From the NCBI GenBank assembly GCA_964486725.1, contig CAZAOK010000005.1, positions 7,044 to 71,043 of the forward strand: a stretch of 64,000 nucleotides of DNA. Direction: 5' to 3'. The notes under the pieces were generated by a model, which saw nothing but the letters and a program-made list of their open reading frames with translations, had not been told where the DNA came from and did not search any database. Source of the DNA: M55B154 sp964486725. GTDB lineage: Bacteria; Spirochaetota; UBA4802; UB4802. A program made the position numbers and the translations under genes. Positions 17,489 to 26,755 of the stretch are shown piece after piece. Numbering within the stretch: position 1 is the stretch's first letter; the number at the start of each line of letters is the position of its first letter.

Positions 17489-17587
17489 ATTTTTGCCCCT
17501 CTAATTCACGTTATTAGTTCTGATTCACATTTATCATCGCTTAATATTTCGACAATAATAAAATATGTTTTTAAAAAATATTCACTC

Positions 17588-18889
17588 TCATCCCTGCGAG
17601 GTATACTGTACCTCCGGGCAGTACAGGTAAGGCAGGTTTACTGACCCGATCCAGCGGGTGCTGTCCGAAAGAATAATTTCTCCCTTCATGAGATCGAAAA
17701 CGTTGTCAGACAGCATGCAGTCCTTCAACCGCCCGGTTACCTCTCCCTTTTCTACCAGGTACGCCAGGTCAAGATTCGCGGTAAATTGCCCGGTAAGTGT
17801 ATTTGACTGTCCGAAACCGATAAACTGTTCAACCAGGATACATCTCTCCGGCATCTTCATACATTCATCCACCTTCATGGAACCCGGATTTACAAGGATA
17901 TTGCTGAACCCCGGTGAGGGAAGCCCCGCGTAGCTCCTGGATGCATTTCCCGTTGGTTCAATTCCCAGTTTTTCGGCGTATTTGAGATCGGTCACAAAGG
18001 TTGACACCACCCCTTTGTCAATCAATGCCTTCTCCCTGGCCACTACCCCCTCATCGTCAAATGGATAACTTCCCACCGCGTCATCAAGCAGGGGCACGTC
18101 CCGGACGGTTAAGGCGTCATTAAACATCTTCTCTCCGAGTTTACCCTCGTAAGGTGAGATACCTTTGTACACCGCCCTGGCCGAAAGTCCCGACGTGCAA
18201 ATGCCAAGCAGGGATAAAAAGGCCCCGGGAGCAAAAAGCACCGGGTACCTGCCGCTTGAAAGCTGACGCAGGGTCATACCCGTTTTCATTTTTTTAATAA
18301 CCTCTTCTGCCAGGTGATCGATGCCTGATGGAGCGAGACAGGACATGCTTTCGTGTACGTTCAGCCGTACCCCGTCCTCCATCACCATGAGGGCACCTAT
18401 TGAGGCGTTGTAGGTTGAATACGAAAATTCCCCGTTAAATCCTTCAGAATTCATGATCGAACGCTTGCCACTTCCCCCCGATATTCCCAGGTCTACCTGC
18501 GCTTCGGGAAGTTCATCAAGAATACGCCCTATGGCACCTTCACCCCTGGTCACTTCCTGCTGCACCGAGAAATTATCTATGGCATCATCCCTGGTGCGCA
18601 CCCGTGTATCCGAAAGGGAAGAGGGAAGGGTAAAATGTTCCTCTTCACCATAACTGCTCATGTCAATGGCCCTTTGAAGGGTTTCATCTGCCATCCTGTC
18701 ATCATTGGTATATGAAAAGCCGGTTCTGCCCTCCACGTTTACCCTGATACCCATACCCGCATTCTGACTCTCTGTTATGGAATACAGCTTGTTATTCTTG
18801 AAAGACAGTGGCGTGCTGCTGCCAGATGACTGCAAGACCTCCCACCACCTGCACCTGTTCTTGCATTTCTCTGCTATTTTTTCAATCAT
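17588..18889 (-). CDS. pmbA: PmbA/TldE-type metalloprotease partner subunit
   Basis: A 433-residue member of the TldD/PmbA family. In characterised systems a TldD-TldE(PmbA) heterodimer forms a cytoplasmic protease that trims peptides such as modified antibiotic precursors and CcdA-type antitoxins. PmbA lacks the HExxxH zinc site, and none is seen here. Seen are SSGSSTPLSFKNNKLYSI near the N-terminus, the conserved SGGSGKRS and GFSNILVNPGS, and a tail with DVFDL-like VFDLMKGEIILSDS. The ATG at 18889 overlaps the tldD stop as ATGA, which gives translational coupling and fixes the start. An in-frame upstream start would add about 30 residues that only reflect tldD overlap. Confidence 0.9.
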   Translation of the reverse strand: MIEKIAEKCKNRCRWWEVLQSSGSSTPLSFKNNKLYSITESQNAGMGIRVNVEGRTGFSYTNDDRMADETLQRAIDMSSYGEEEHFTLPSSLSDTRVRTRDDAIDNFSVQQEVTRGEGAIGRILDELPEAQVDLGISGGSGKRSIMNSEGFNGEFSYSTYNASIGALMVMEDGVRLNVHESMSCLAPSGIDHLAEEVIKKMKTGMTLRQLSSGRYPVLFAPGAFLSLLGICTSGLSARAVYKGISPYEGKLGEKMFNDALTVRDVPLLDDAVGSYPFDDEGVVAREKALIDKGVVSTFVTDLKYAEKLGIEPTGNASRSYAGLPSPGFSNILVNPGSMKVDECMKMPERCILVEQFIGFGQSNTLTGQFTANLDLAYLVEKGEVTGRLKDCMLSDNVFDLMKGEIILSDSTRWIGSVNLPYLYCPEVQYTSQG

Positions 18890-20277
18890 GACTGTTTCCC
18901 GCCTATAAGTACATTCTTGATAAGGACGTGAGGCCCCCCAAGGGACACCGGCAGGGGTGCCTGTCCTTTCTTGCCGCATCCTCCCAGTCCCCCGAACATT
19001 TTCCGGTCATTTGCCACCATGTCAATATTCTTCATGGTGGTGAACACGTTCCCCGAAAGCATTACATCCTTGAACATCTTTCCCAGCTTTCCATTCTTTA
19101 CTTCAACCGCGTAGGCGGGAGAGAAGGTAAACATCTCCAGGTTGGTCTGTCCCCCCAGGGCATTAACCACGTACAGCCCGTCTGAAAGCGAAGCAAACAG
19201 GTCTTCCCTGTTTGAGGTACCGTTATCAATGTAAGTATTGGTCATACGCACAATAGGCTGTGCCATTGACGAGATGGCCCTGGCATTACCGGAAGGCTCC
19301 TCCCCCATAGCTGCTGCCGTTTCACGGGAGTGCAGACGGCTTCGCAGTATACCGTCCCTGATAAGATATGTTTTCCCGGGAAGTATGCCCTCGTCATCGC
19401 AGGGAATATAGCCGGTAAGCCCTTCAATGCTCCCGTCATCGATAATGTTGAGAAAATCAGGCCCAAACTGTCTACCCAGCACCATCTGTTCCTTCATGCG
19501 TTCATTTTCGTACACGAAATCAGCCTCCGAAAGATGGCCGAAGGCTTCATGTATGAACACACCAGCAAGCCGGGGATCAACAACGATATTGTATGTCCCC
19601 CCCTGTATTGATTCAGCTTTCAAGAGATCAACCGCGGTTTTCACCACGTCCTCAGCCATTTCCTGCCTGTTCTGCACCAGCTCAAATCCGCCATATCCGG
19701 CAACAGAGTCACCGTAGGGTTGTATCACGTTCCCGTCTTTCGCTATGGAACTGAGAGCAACACCACAAAAAGACCGCTGGTAGGTCACATCTGATCCTTC
19801 CGTATTCAGGTAGATTGAATCTACATTCTGATCCCGGTATACCGCCCTTGTGGTCTGTACGGCATCTGCACCCCGGATAATATCGTTGTACCCGGTAATC
19901 AGTGACACCTTGGTGTCCAGGTCAACCTGGTCAAGTGGTATTGTTACAGAGGTTTTCTTGCTGAGATGTACGGGTGAGCCACTGACAAAAGGGTCCCTTT
20001 TCTCACCAGGGAAAAGAGATGCCAGCTCCAGTGCACGTTTCCCATACTCACTCATACTGTCCAGGGAATTGAAAGAAACGAAACCCCATGCCCCCCGGTG
20101 ATGCACCCGAACTGACCCGCCTATTGAGGTTCCCGTCATCACCTCTTCTACCTGGTTGCCCGCAAAAGATATGGAGGTGGTGCTTCCCGCGGCACAACGG
20201 ATCTCCGCGTAGTCACATTCCAGGCTGCCGAGTATTTTTTCAGCCCTGTCATGTGCGTCATGTAGTATCTGGTTCAT
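18886..20277 (-). CDS. tldD: TldD metalloprotease, catalytic subunit
   Basis: A 463-residue zinc protease subunit. The catalytic motif HEAFGH is at residues 243-248 within the longer conserved HEAFGHLSEAD. The third metal ligand is expected to be the cysteine in FGGLGGCGKKGQ near residue 444. N-terminal strands and the PYGDSVAGYGGFEL and IDDGSIEGLTGYIPCDDEG segments are as in TldD proteins of other bacteria. AGGA eight bases before the ATG supports the start. It is the first gene of a two-gene operon with pmbA, the coupled heterodimer partner. The amidohydrolase gene at 20339 ends 61 bases upstream on the same strand. Confidence 0.95.
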   Translation of the reverse strand: MNQILHDAHDRAEKILGSLECDYAEIRCAAGSTTSISFAGNQVEEVMTGTSIGGSVRVHHRGAWGFVSFNSLDSMSEYGKRALELASLFPGEKRDPFVSGSPVHLSKKTSVTIPLDQVDLDTKVSLITGYNDIIRGADAVQTTRAVYRDQNVDSIYLNTEGSDVTYQRSFCGVALSSIAKDGNVIQPYGDSVAGYGGFELVQNRQEMAEDVVKTAVDLLKAESIQGGTYNIVVDPRLAGVFIHEAFGHLSEADFVYENERMKEQMVLGRQFGPDFLNIIDDGSIEGLTGYIPCDDEGILPGKTYLIRDGILRSRLHSRETAAAMGEEPSGNARAISSMAQPIVRMTNTYIDNGTSNREDLFASLSDGLYVVNALGGQTNLEMFTFSPAYAVEVKNGKLGKMFKDVMLSGNVFTTMKNIDMVANDRKMFGGLGGCGKKGQAPLPVSLGGPHVLIKNVLIGGKQS

Positions 20278-20338
20278 ATCATTTTCCTGTTTTTACTTGG
20301 TACACGCATCGAATCTATACTATATCTCATTTTTGAGA

Positions 20339-21031
20339 TCAACATGTTTTTATGCATTCTGCCACGTTATCGGGAAGGTGTCCCCATGACATATTGTTTT
20401 CAATATATAATTGCTGGTTCATTTCCAGTTCAATTCCAGTGTACCTGTTATCCGGATATATCTTGCGAAAAGCAGCCACAAGACCATCAGGCCAGCCCCT
20501 GAAAGGATAATTTCTCCATACCCGAAGACCGGTTGTGTTCTTCAGTTTTTTCTGCAATTCTTTAGCCATCTTATATTCCCAGGCACGTTTGGGATCATAC
20601 AGAATACCCACATCTGTCTTTCTCTTCCTGTTTTTTAACACGGGGGTGAATGAATGCACCGACAGGTGCACTACCCTGCCGTATTCGCCAATGAGTTCCT
20701 GTACTCTTAAGTTTGCCTCATTCCTGTATGGAAAGTAGTACTTTTCCAGTATATCCTTTTTTTCCGCTTCACCCAGGTGACGGGTAATCTTGCTGAAAAG
20801 GGTTTTACGGTGTAATGAACGGTTACAATCCACCAGCAGCCTGGTAACCGTGGTAGACACAAGGGGTGAGCACAGGACGGACGAAAGGGACTGTGCCATG
20901 TGAAGGGCTCCGGTATCATATCCCCTGTGACTGTTCAGCAGATCATCCATATCCTGAAAATACTGGCGGTAGCCTTCCGGTACATGATTCCCCCCGTGTT
21001 CACAGGTGAGAAGAAGTCCTGTTTTTTCCAT
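20339..21031 (-). CDS. N-formylglutamate amidohydrolase-family protein
   Basis: A 230-residue protein of the FGase family (hydrolases such as HutG that release formate from N-formyl amino acids). Diagnostic segments are LLTCEHGGNHVPEGY, NSHRGYDTGALH, TRLLVDCNRSL, and the metal/substrate histidine stretch VHLSVHSFTP. No histidine-utilisation genes are nearby, so involvement in histidine breakdown cannot be assumed; many family members of this length are annotated only by homology. It is placed upstream of tldD/pmbA on the same strand with a 61-base gap. The TauE-like gene is divergent from it, with about 135 bases between the two start codons. Confidence 0.87.
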   Translation of the reverse strand: MEKTGLLLTCEHGGNHVPEGYRQYFQDMDDLLNSHRGYDTGALHMAQSLSSVLCSPLVSTTVTRLLVDCNRSLHRKTLFSKITRHLGEAEKKDILEKYYFPYRNEANLRVQELIGEYGRVVHLSVHSFTPVLKNRKRKTDVGILYDPKRAWEYKMAKELQKKLKNTTGLRVWRNYPFRGWPDGLVAAFRKIYPDNRYTGIELEMNQQLYIENNMSWGHLPDNVAECIKTC

Positions 21032-21166
21032 TACAATGGTACTCTCATATTAAGATTATTTTTACAAAAGAATACTGGACAATTTAGAATTTTTCCAGCC
21101 ATTATGGTGCGTAACATAACAATTGTGATAGAATTAATATATACAATAATATAAAGGAACCTGATC

Positions 21167-21526
21167 ATGTGGCTTGTATGTGGACTTCTTATTGGATTAA
21201 GCGCGGGGATATTAAGCGGACTTATGGGAATAGGTGGTGGTGTGATCATGATCCCCGCCCTGGTATTTTTTCTGGGTTTTGATCAGCATATGTCGCAGGG
21301 AACAACCCTTGCAGCCATGATACCCCCTATCGGCATTCTTGCCGCCTACGAGTATTACAAGGGGGGTTACGTGAATATTCCCGTAGCCCTTCTGCTGGCC
21401 CTCGGCTTTGTGATTGGCGGAATGATGGGCGGTCGTATTGCCATTGGACTTGACCATTATACGTTAAAACGGATTTTTGGGATCCTTATGCTGGTAATCT
21501 CTGTATATATTATTTTCTCAGATTAA
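21167..21526 (+). CDS. Half-size TauE/SafE-family permease
   Basis: A 119-residue inner-membrane protein with about four transmembrane helices. The N-terminus, LLIGLSAGILSGLMGIGGG with the following VIMIPAL, is the first-repeat signature of TauE/SafE sulfite/organosulfonate exporters, including the GIGGG loop. The second half, with GGMMGGRIA and a final helix, ends the protein at the point where full-length members (about 250 residues) have a second repeat. It is not obviously truncated: it ends at a normal stop and has AGGA before the ATG. Single-repeat members probably work as dimers. A half copy of the palindrome arm (TAACATAAC) lies at 21112-21120 in its upstream region. Confidence 0.83.
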   Translation: MWLVCGLLIGLSAGILSGLMGIGGGVIMIPALVFFLGFDQHMSQGTTLAAMIPPIGILAAYEYYKGGYVNIPVALLLALGFVIGGMMGGRIAIGLDHYTLKRIFGILMLVISVYIIFSD

Positions 21527-21529
21527 ACA

Positions 21530-22180
21530 TCAGGATGACTTCATTTTCAGGAGATATGTTTTTAATCCTTCTATACAACAGGTACTGCTGTGTGTGAGCT
21601 GTTGATCAAGGGTGATCTCTTTAAGAATGGTATCCTGCAGTTTACGCATAATCAGAACCCCATGCAGGTTACCCCAGAAGGTGAGTGAACACTGTCGAAT
21701 CATTGAATTTTCAACTTCAACATTAATCTCTGAACCCATATCCCGTATTACCTCATCCACGCAGGAGAGTATATTGTCACCATGCATGTCCACCCTGGCC
21801 TTCATTTCAGCCGAGAACACGATATCCTGTGAAGCAAGGAAACTGTTGATAATATCAAAATAATTCTTATTCTCTTCACTGAAATTCTTGTATGCCCTGG
21901 CAATACCATGAAGCCTCTTCTCAGGAGTTCCTTTCTTGTCTGCGGCTTCCCTTATCTTTTCATATAAAAGGTCAAGTCCCTCTTCCTGTAACGTGGCAAA
22001 AAGCTCCTCCCTGCTGGCGAAATACAGGTAGAGCGTACCAACGCTTAACTCCGCCTTGCGGGCGATCCTGTTCATGGATACCTGGTGATGACCATCACGC
22101 AACAGCAGTTCTCTTGCCGTATCAAGTATCTGTGCCTTTCTCTGCTTTTTTTCTCTCTTCCGTCTTTCCGTGGTTCCCAT
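21530..22180 (-). CDS. TetR/AcrR-family transcriptional regulator
   Basis: A 216-residue repressor with an N-terminal helix-turn-helix: RDGHHQVSMNRIARKAELSVGTLYLYF is the usual TetR pattern (helix, turn at AELS, recognition helix VGTLYLYF). The C-terminal two thirds form a helical ligand-binding domain with no diagnostic motif. It follows the SDR gene (22200-23009) with a 19-base gap and probably shares its transcript. TetR proteins of fatty-acid metabolism (for example FadR of Bacillus or PsrA types) bind palindromes like those at 12367 and 14808, so this is a candidate regulator of the lipid/flavin block. That link is inference; no such palindrome was found directly upstream of this operon. 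Confidence 0.9.
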   Translation of the reverse strand: MGTTERRKREKKQRKAQILDTARELLLRDGHHQVSMNRIARKAELSVGTLYLYFASREELFATLQEEGLDLLYEKIREAADKKGTPEKRLHGIARAYKNFSEENKNYFDIINSFLASQDIVFSAEMKARVDMHGDNILSCVDEVIRDMGSEINVEVENSMIRQCSLTFWGNLHGVLIMRKLQDTILKEITLDQQLTHSSTCCIEGLKTYLLKMKSS

Positions 22181-22199
22181 AATAATCTCTTTACTCCCC

Positions 22200-23009
22200 C
22201 TACCTTTCTATTTCCTTTTTAATTCTTTTAGACATTACCCTTTCGTAAAACCGGGGCACAAAACGCGCCATATAACATGAAACCTTTCCAACCGGTGAAA
22301 GAACCAGGGTGGGTTTGCGCTTCAATGCACCCATAAATATTTCCTCAGCAACGCTTTCTGCTGTATATTGCTTTCCCACCGTTGACTGTGGATGTTTTGT
22401 TACCGAACCATCTCCGTCGAGAGCCCTTGTCTGCAGGTTTGTGGTGGTAAACCCGGGACACACCATCATCACATGTGCCCCATTATCTGCTATTTCGCAT
22501 CGCAATGTTTCAAAAAATCCGTGCAGGGCATGCTTACTTGCGCAATACCCCGTTCGCCCGACAAGGGGGGCCACACCAGCAATGCTGGAGGTAACTATTA
22601 TCATCCCCTTTCTTTCAATGATGGAATTAATCGCGGCCCTGGTGCAGTATACCGCACCGAAAAAATTGACATCCATCACCCGCCGGTATACGGATATATC
22701 GGTAGCAACAAAAGAACTTCTCTGCGTTATCCCCGCGTTATTAAACAGTATATCAATACCGCCATAATGGTCTATAACAGCTTCTATGGCAGCGGTAACT
22801 TCTTCCTGGTTTGAAACATCACACTTTCCTGTAAATACCGGAAATCCCTGTTCAGCGAATTCTCCTGCAGTTTTTTCCAGGGTACCCGGGTCAAAATCAA
22901 GCAGCGCGATTTTGGAACCCGCCATGGCAAAACGCATCGCGGTAGCCCGTCCAATACCGCTTGCCCCCCCGGTAACAACGACAATTTTATCCCTGAATAA
23001 ATTTTTCAC
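22200..23009 (-). CDS. Short-chain dehydrogenase/reductase
   Basis: A 269-residue classical SDR. It has the NAD(P) motif TGGASGIGRA at the N-terminus, NNAG in ILFNNAG, the catalytic serine in VTSSIAG, and YxxxK as YCASK. The GTG start at 23009 has AGGAG ten bases upstream. The C-terminal part (FMGALKRKPTLVLSPVGK and ARFVPRFYERVMSKRIKKE) has the basic, amphipathic look of SDRs that associate with membranes and act on lipids or steroids. It is the first gene of an SDR-TetR operon. Substrate is unknown; a 3-oxoacyl or hydroxylipid substrate would fit the neighbourhood. Confidence 0.9.
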   Translation of the reverse strand: MKNLFRDKIVVVTGGASGIGRATAMRFAMAGSKIALLDFDPGTLEKTAGEFAEQGFPVFTGKCDVSNQEEVTAAIEAVIDHYGGIDILFNNAGITQRSSFVATDISVYRRVMDVNFFGAVYCTRAAINSIIERKGMIIVTSSIAGVAPLVGRTGYCASKHALHGFFETLRCEIADNGAHVMMVCPGFTTTNLQTRALDGDGSVTKHPQSTVGKQYTAESVAEEIFMGALKRKPTLVLSPVGKVSCYMARFVPRFYERVMSKRIKKEIER

Positions 23010-23243
23010 AAGACAAATTCTCCTTTTTGTTCTTTTTTTTAAACCGCGGGGGAAAGGGGGATCAATTTTTTATTCATATACTGAATACTATTCGTGTTGA
23101 TATATGTCAAATACTATTCCAGTTTTTTCTTGCAGGGAAAAGTTTCATTTAAGTATTAAGACAATACCATCCCTTGAGCAAATACTATAATAGAATGAAC
23201 GAATATACTACTTCTACATAATACATATGAAGAACGTAACCAT

Positions 23244-23276
23244 TTGCGTTTTCTGCGTCCTTGGCGCCTGCGGTAA
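23244..23276. repeat. Degenerate fragment of the CGCAAAG-type palindromic repeat
   Basis: The stretch with TTTGCG, TGCGTCCTTGGCGCC and TGCGGTAA resembles the inner arms of the palindromic element at 25551-25763. It lies just past the copA stop codon, so repeats of this kind flank copA on both sides. The rest of 23010-23281 shows no gene. Confidence 0.5.
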
Positions 23277-23281
23277 CAAAA

Positions 23282-25483
23282 TCATTCAGAATACACCCCG
23301 GGTACATACCGTTTCAGAAGAAGTGAGAGACTTACCACGGTTACCGAGCTCATGGCCATGGCAAGGCCTGCAAGTTCGGGCCTGAAGAGTATACCAAGTG
23401 TGGGGTACAATATACCCGCTGCCAGGGGCACCAGCAGCATGTTATAGGCGAAGGCCCAGAACAGGTTCTGGCCTATCCTGCGCATCACCTTTTTGCTGAG
23501 TTCAAGGGAAGCAACCACGTCCACCAGCCTGTTGCGCATAAGCACCACCGCACCGCTCTCTATGGCAATGTCGGTTCCCCCACCCACGGCTATGCCAATA
23601 TCGGCCTGTGCCAGCGCCGGCGCGTCATTTATGCCGTCACCCACGAAGGCCGCGACCTCGCCCGCGTTTTGCAGTTTTTTCACGGCTTCAGCTTTGTGCT
23701 CCGGCAGAACCTCTGACATCACCTGGTCTATTCCGGCTTCCCGGGCGATTCGGCCGGCAGTTCTGCTGTTGTCACCGGTAATCATCACTACCTTTATTCG
23801 TGCCCTGCGCAAATGTGAAATAACCGCCGGCACTTCATCCTTTAATACGTCCGTAAGGGCTATGGCACCGGTAAGGGAACCTTCTGTTCCAACGAGAACT
23901 ACTGTTTTACCCTCTTCTTCCAGTTGATGTATACTGCGCAAGGCATCATCACTTACCTGGTAACCCTGCTCCCTGAAAAGCATTAAAGTACCCGCAACTG
24001 CGGCTTTACCATTTATCTTACCGGTTACCCCCTTCCCCTCGTGTGTATCAAAGGATTTCACGTCTGCCATGGGAACCTTTAATTCACCGGCCCTGCCAAC
24101 AATGGCATCTGCCAGTGGATGGGTCGCTTGGGCCTCAAGGGAGGCGCATGTTGCCAGTACATCATCCCTGCCTGTATCAAAACTTATGATATCGGTTACC
24201 TGCGGCACACCGGTGGTGAGAGTCCCTGTTTTATCAAAAACAACCGTGGTCAGTTTTCCAGAGCGCTCCAGCACCTCTCCATCCTTTATGAGTATGCCAA
24301 GTTCAGCTCCCCTGCCGATGCCAACGGTAACCGCCGTGGGTGTTGCAAGCCCGAGGGCGCAGGGACAGGCTACCACGAGAACGGCAATCAGTACTGACAC
24401 CGCGAAAAGGGCGGTGCTCCCGAAAAGAAAATACCATGTTAGGGATGCCCCGATGGCGATAGTAAGGATTACTGGAATGAACCAGCTTACCACCCGATCG
24501 GCCACCCGCTGGGCGGAGGGCCGGGTGCTCTGGGCACGCTCTACCATGCGAACAATCCTGGCAAGAACCGATTCGCTGCCGATTTTTTCAGCAGTCACCC
24601 TGAGCACACTATTCTTGTTCATTGTGCCCCCGATCACGTAATCGCCGGCAGACCGGAATACCGGCACGGGCTCCCCGGTGATCATCGATTCGTCAACGTA
24701 GCTGCCCCCTTCGATGATGGTACCGTCTACCGGCACCCTGCCCCCCGGTTTCACGATAACCGTATCACCATGAAGCACTTCCCCAACCGGTATGGTGATT
24801 TCTTCGCCATTACGGTATACCAGTGCGGTATCGGGATTCAGCTCCAACAGTTTTGTAATGGTATCCGATGTCTTCCTCTTTGCCCGTGTTTCCAGGTACT
24901 TGCCAAGATTGAGAAATGAGGCAAGAAACACGGCGGTTTCGTAAAATATGAAATTGTCCGGAAGAATTTCACCGGTTGCCAGCACGCTGGCTCCATATGC
25001 AACCCCGGTGCCCATCGCGTACATGACATCCATGTTCAGCACCCTGTTTTTCAGTGACCGGTAGGCTCCCCTGAAAATGTGGCCGCTTATATACACAAAT
25101 ACCGGAAGTGAAAGAATAAGCATGACCATATCCACCGGCACGGGAATGGGCAGCATCACATGCATAAGCGCAAAAAGTATTACACCGGTGACGAGGCCTA
25201 CTGCGATCTGCCTTTTTTTCCGTGATAATTCGGCCTGTACCTCCTCTTCATTCCCTATTTCTGTTTCACCCTCAAGACCGAGAAACCTGTAACCCGCCGA
25301 TTCAACCGCTTCACGCAGAACATGTTCACCAACCGCGCCGGGCTTTACTTCTACCAGGGCTTTACCGTTGGCGTGGTCAACACGGGCACTGATAACCCCC
25401 TCAACGTTCTGCAGGGCATTGATGACAGCCTTTGAACACATCACACAGGTCATATCACCTATCTTCAATTCAATCTCTTCCAT
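23282..25483 (-). CDS. copA: Copper-translocating P1B-type ATPase
   Basis: A 733-residue heavy-metal ATPase that exports Cu+ from the cytoplasm. One N-terminal HMA domain has the metal-binding CVMC pair (C13, C16). Membrane segments follow, with TGE (269-271) in the actuator domain, the intramembrane CPC at 373-375, the phosphorylated aspartate D417 in DKTGTLT, HP in ATHPLADA, and GDGINDAPALAQA. Downstream FAYNMLLVPLAAG and MAMSSVTVVSLSL carry the YN and MxxSS signatures that mark Cu+ (P1B-1) pumps over Zn/Cd pumps. No CueR or CsoR regulator or copper chaperone gene is adjacent. Palindromic repeats lie on either side of the gene, which could reflect past mobility or simply intergenic repeat insertion. 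Confidence 0.95.
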   Translation of the reverse strand: MEEIELKIGDMTCVMCSKAVINALQNVEGVISARVDHANGKALVEVKPGAVGEHVLREAVESAGYRFLGLEGETEIGNEEEVQAELSRKKRQIAVGLVTGVILFALMHVMLPIPVPVDMVMLILSLPVFVYISGHIFRGAYRSLKNRVLNMDVMYAMGTGVAYGASVLATGEILPDNFIFYETAVFLASFLNLGKYLETRAKRKTSDTITKLLELNPDTALVYRNGEEITIPVGEVLHGDTVIVKPGGRVPVDGTIIEGGSYVDESMITGEPVPVFRSAGDYVIGGTMNKNSVLRVTAEKIGSESVLARIVRMVERAQSTRPSAQRVADRVVSWFIPVILTIAIGASLTWYFLFGSTALFAVSVLIAVLVVACPCALGLATPTAVTVGIGRGAELGILIKDGEVLERSGKLTTVVFDKTGTLTTGVPQVTDIISFDTGRDDVLATCASLEAQATHPLADAIVGRAGELKVPMADVKSFDTHEGKGVTGKINGKAAVAGTLMLFREQGYQVSDDALRSIHQLEEEGKTVVLVGTEGSLTGAIALTDVLKDEVPAVISHLRRARIKVVMITGDNSRTAGRIAREAGIDQVMSEVLPEHKAEAVKKLQNAGEVAAFVGDGINDAPALAQADIGIAVGGGTDIAIESGAVVLMRNRLVDVVASLELSKKVMRRIGQNLFWAFAYNMLLVPLAAGILYPTLGILFRPELAGLAMAMSSVTVVSLSLLLKRYVPGVYSE

Positions 25484-25550
25484 CTATATTAACCTCTATA
25501 TATAAGTATTACATAATATACTAAATATTATACTAATTGCAAAAATAAAT

Positions 25551-25763
25551 AGAACCACAGAGAAGCAGAGGTACAGAGAAGGAATTATTTATTTTTTTAC
25601 CGCAAAGACGCAAAGGACGCAGAGATGCGCAAAGAGAGAATACTCATTAAGAACAAAAGATTTAAACCCCTTTTCCTTTTTTCTTTGCGAACTTCGCGCT
25701 ATTGGCGCCTTTGCGGTAATCCTTTTACATATTCCCTCTGTATCTCTGCTTCTCTGAGGTTCT
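25551..25763. repeat. Nested palindromic (MITE-like) element
   Basis: About 213 bases with two nested inverted repeats. The outer arms start AGAACC and CAGAGAAGCAGAG (25551-25570) and end CTCTGCTTCTCTG and GGTTCT (to 25763). The inner arms are TTACCGCAAAG (25597-25607) and CTTTGCGGTAA (25709-25719). It occupies most of the 387-base gap between copA and the MCE gene. Repeats built on CGCAAAG and CAGAG units are scattered in many unrelated bacterial genomes. No transposase is inside, and apparent reading frames here come from the repeat itself. The remainder of the gap is A+T-rich and featureless apart from CGGAG before the MCE start. Confidence 0.8.
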
Positions 25764-25870
25764 ATTGAAATTAAAACCAAATAAAAAAATTCTATTTTAA
25801 TGGTTGCATTCAGTATTAGAATCTGCATAATCGTGTAAAATGTATTTATTCAGAAAGACCGGAGACACGT

Positions 25871-26746
25871 ATGCGTATCAGTAACGAGGCCCGTGTAGGA
25901 CTCATGGTAACCGCCAGTTTCACCCTGTTTATTGTGCTGGTGGGGGTTTTGGCCAAGATAAACATTTCACAGTCCGGGTATCATGTACGGGTGTACTTCA
26001 GCTTTCTCAATGACCTGAGTGCCGGCGCCCCGGTAAAGATAGCCGGTGGTATCAAGATCGGGCAGGTATCCGAGATACGCCAGTCAGGCTCCCAAACCGA
26101 AGTTGTGGTATGGATTGACAACCGGTATAAACTTGTCAAGTCTACCACCTTCTCCATTTTTACCTCCGGAATGATCGGTGAAAAATACGTGAACGTTATC
26201 GTGCCGGCAATAAAAGACGAGAAAGAATTTCTGAAAGATGGTGACATCAAGTACGGCATTGATCCTGCAAGTTTTGACCAGATGATGCAGACATTTCAAA
26301 GCTTCATGCAGGACAAGAGTGGTGGCGAGATACTTGCCGATATTTTCAAGAATTCCAACCGCTTTGTTGAAAATCTCAACAAGGTTGTGGACGAGAATAA
26401 ATACGATGTACGCAAGTCTGTAACCCTGACCAGGTCAACCATGGCAAACCTTTCTGTTGAATCCCAGATGCTGATGAAACAGTTGAACCTTCTTACAAAA
26501 AACATGGCACAACTTTCTGAGCGAAACAAGGAAGATATCGCCATCACGCTGAAGAATCTCTCGGAAATCACCAGCAATTTAAATACCATAATTTTCCGTC
26601 TTGAGAAGGGACGGGGCACCATGGGAAAACTGATTTACGACGAGGAAATATATAACAACCTGAAAGACGCTTCAATTTCCGCCAAAGATCTTTTCAACAG
26701 GCTGGAAAAAGACCCGTCCCTGTTGCTGTTCAGACCAAAGAATTAG
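25871..26746 (+). CDS. MCE/MlaD-domain lipid-transport protein
   Basis: A 291-residue protein with one N-terminal membrane anchor (about 10-30, VGLMVTASFTLFIVLVGVL) and a periplasmic MCE domain (about 40-115). The domain carries FLNDLSAGAPVKIAGGIKIG, the usual loop of MlaD-type phospholipid-binding hexamers. The remaining ~170 residues are helical and end with KGRGTMGKLIYDEEIYNNL and DLFNRLEKDPSLLLF, a tail shared by many MCE proteins. Such proteins work with an MlaE permease and MlaF ATPase to move lipids between membranes; neither gene is beside it here. CGGAG lies before the ATG. The radA start is 10 bases after the stop. Confidence 0.9.
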   Translation: MRISNEARVGLMVTASFTLFIVLVGVLAKINISQSGYHVRVYFSFLNDLSAGAPVKIAGGIKIGQVSEIRQSGSQTEVVVWIDNRYKLVKSTTFSIFTSGMIGEKYVNVIVPAIKDEKEFLKDGDIKYGIDPASFDQMMQTFQSFMQDKSGGEILADIFKNSNRFVENLNKVVDENKYDVRKSVTLTRSTMANLSVESQMLMKQLNLLTKNMAQLSERNKEDIAITLKNLSEITSNLNTIIFRLEKGRGTMGKLIYDEEIYNNLKDASISAKDLFNRLEKDPSLLLFRPKN

Positions 26747-26755
26747 CTGAGATCC

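Noticed and set aside
21112..21120. TAACATAAC upstream of the TauE-like gene as a third full operator
   Set aside because: Only one arm matches; the facing bases (21124-21132) do not pair, so it is at best a half-site.
25589..25828. 79-codon open frame on the minus strand
   Set aside because: It is read through the palindromic repeat element; frames of this type are products of the CGCAAAG repeat, and no ribosome-binding site or domain is seen.
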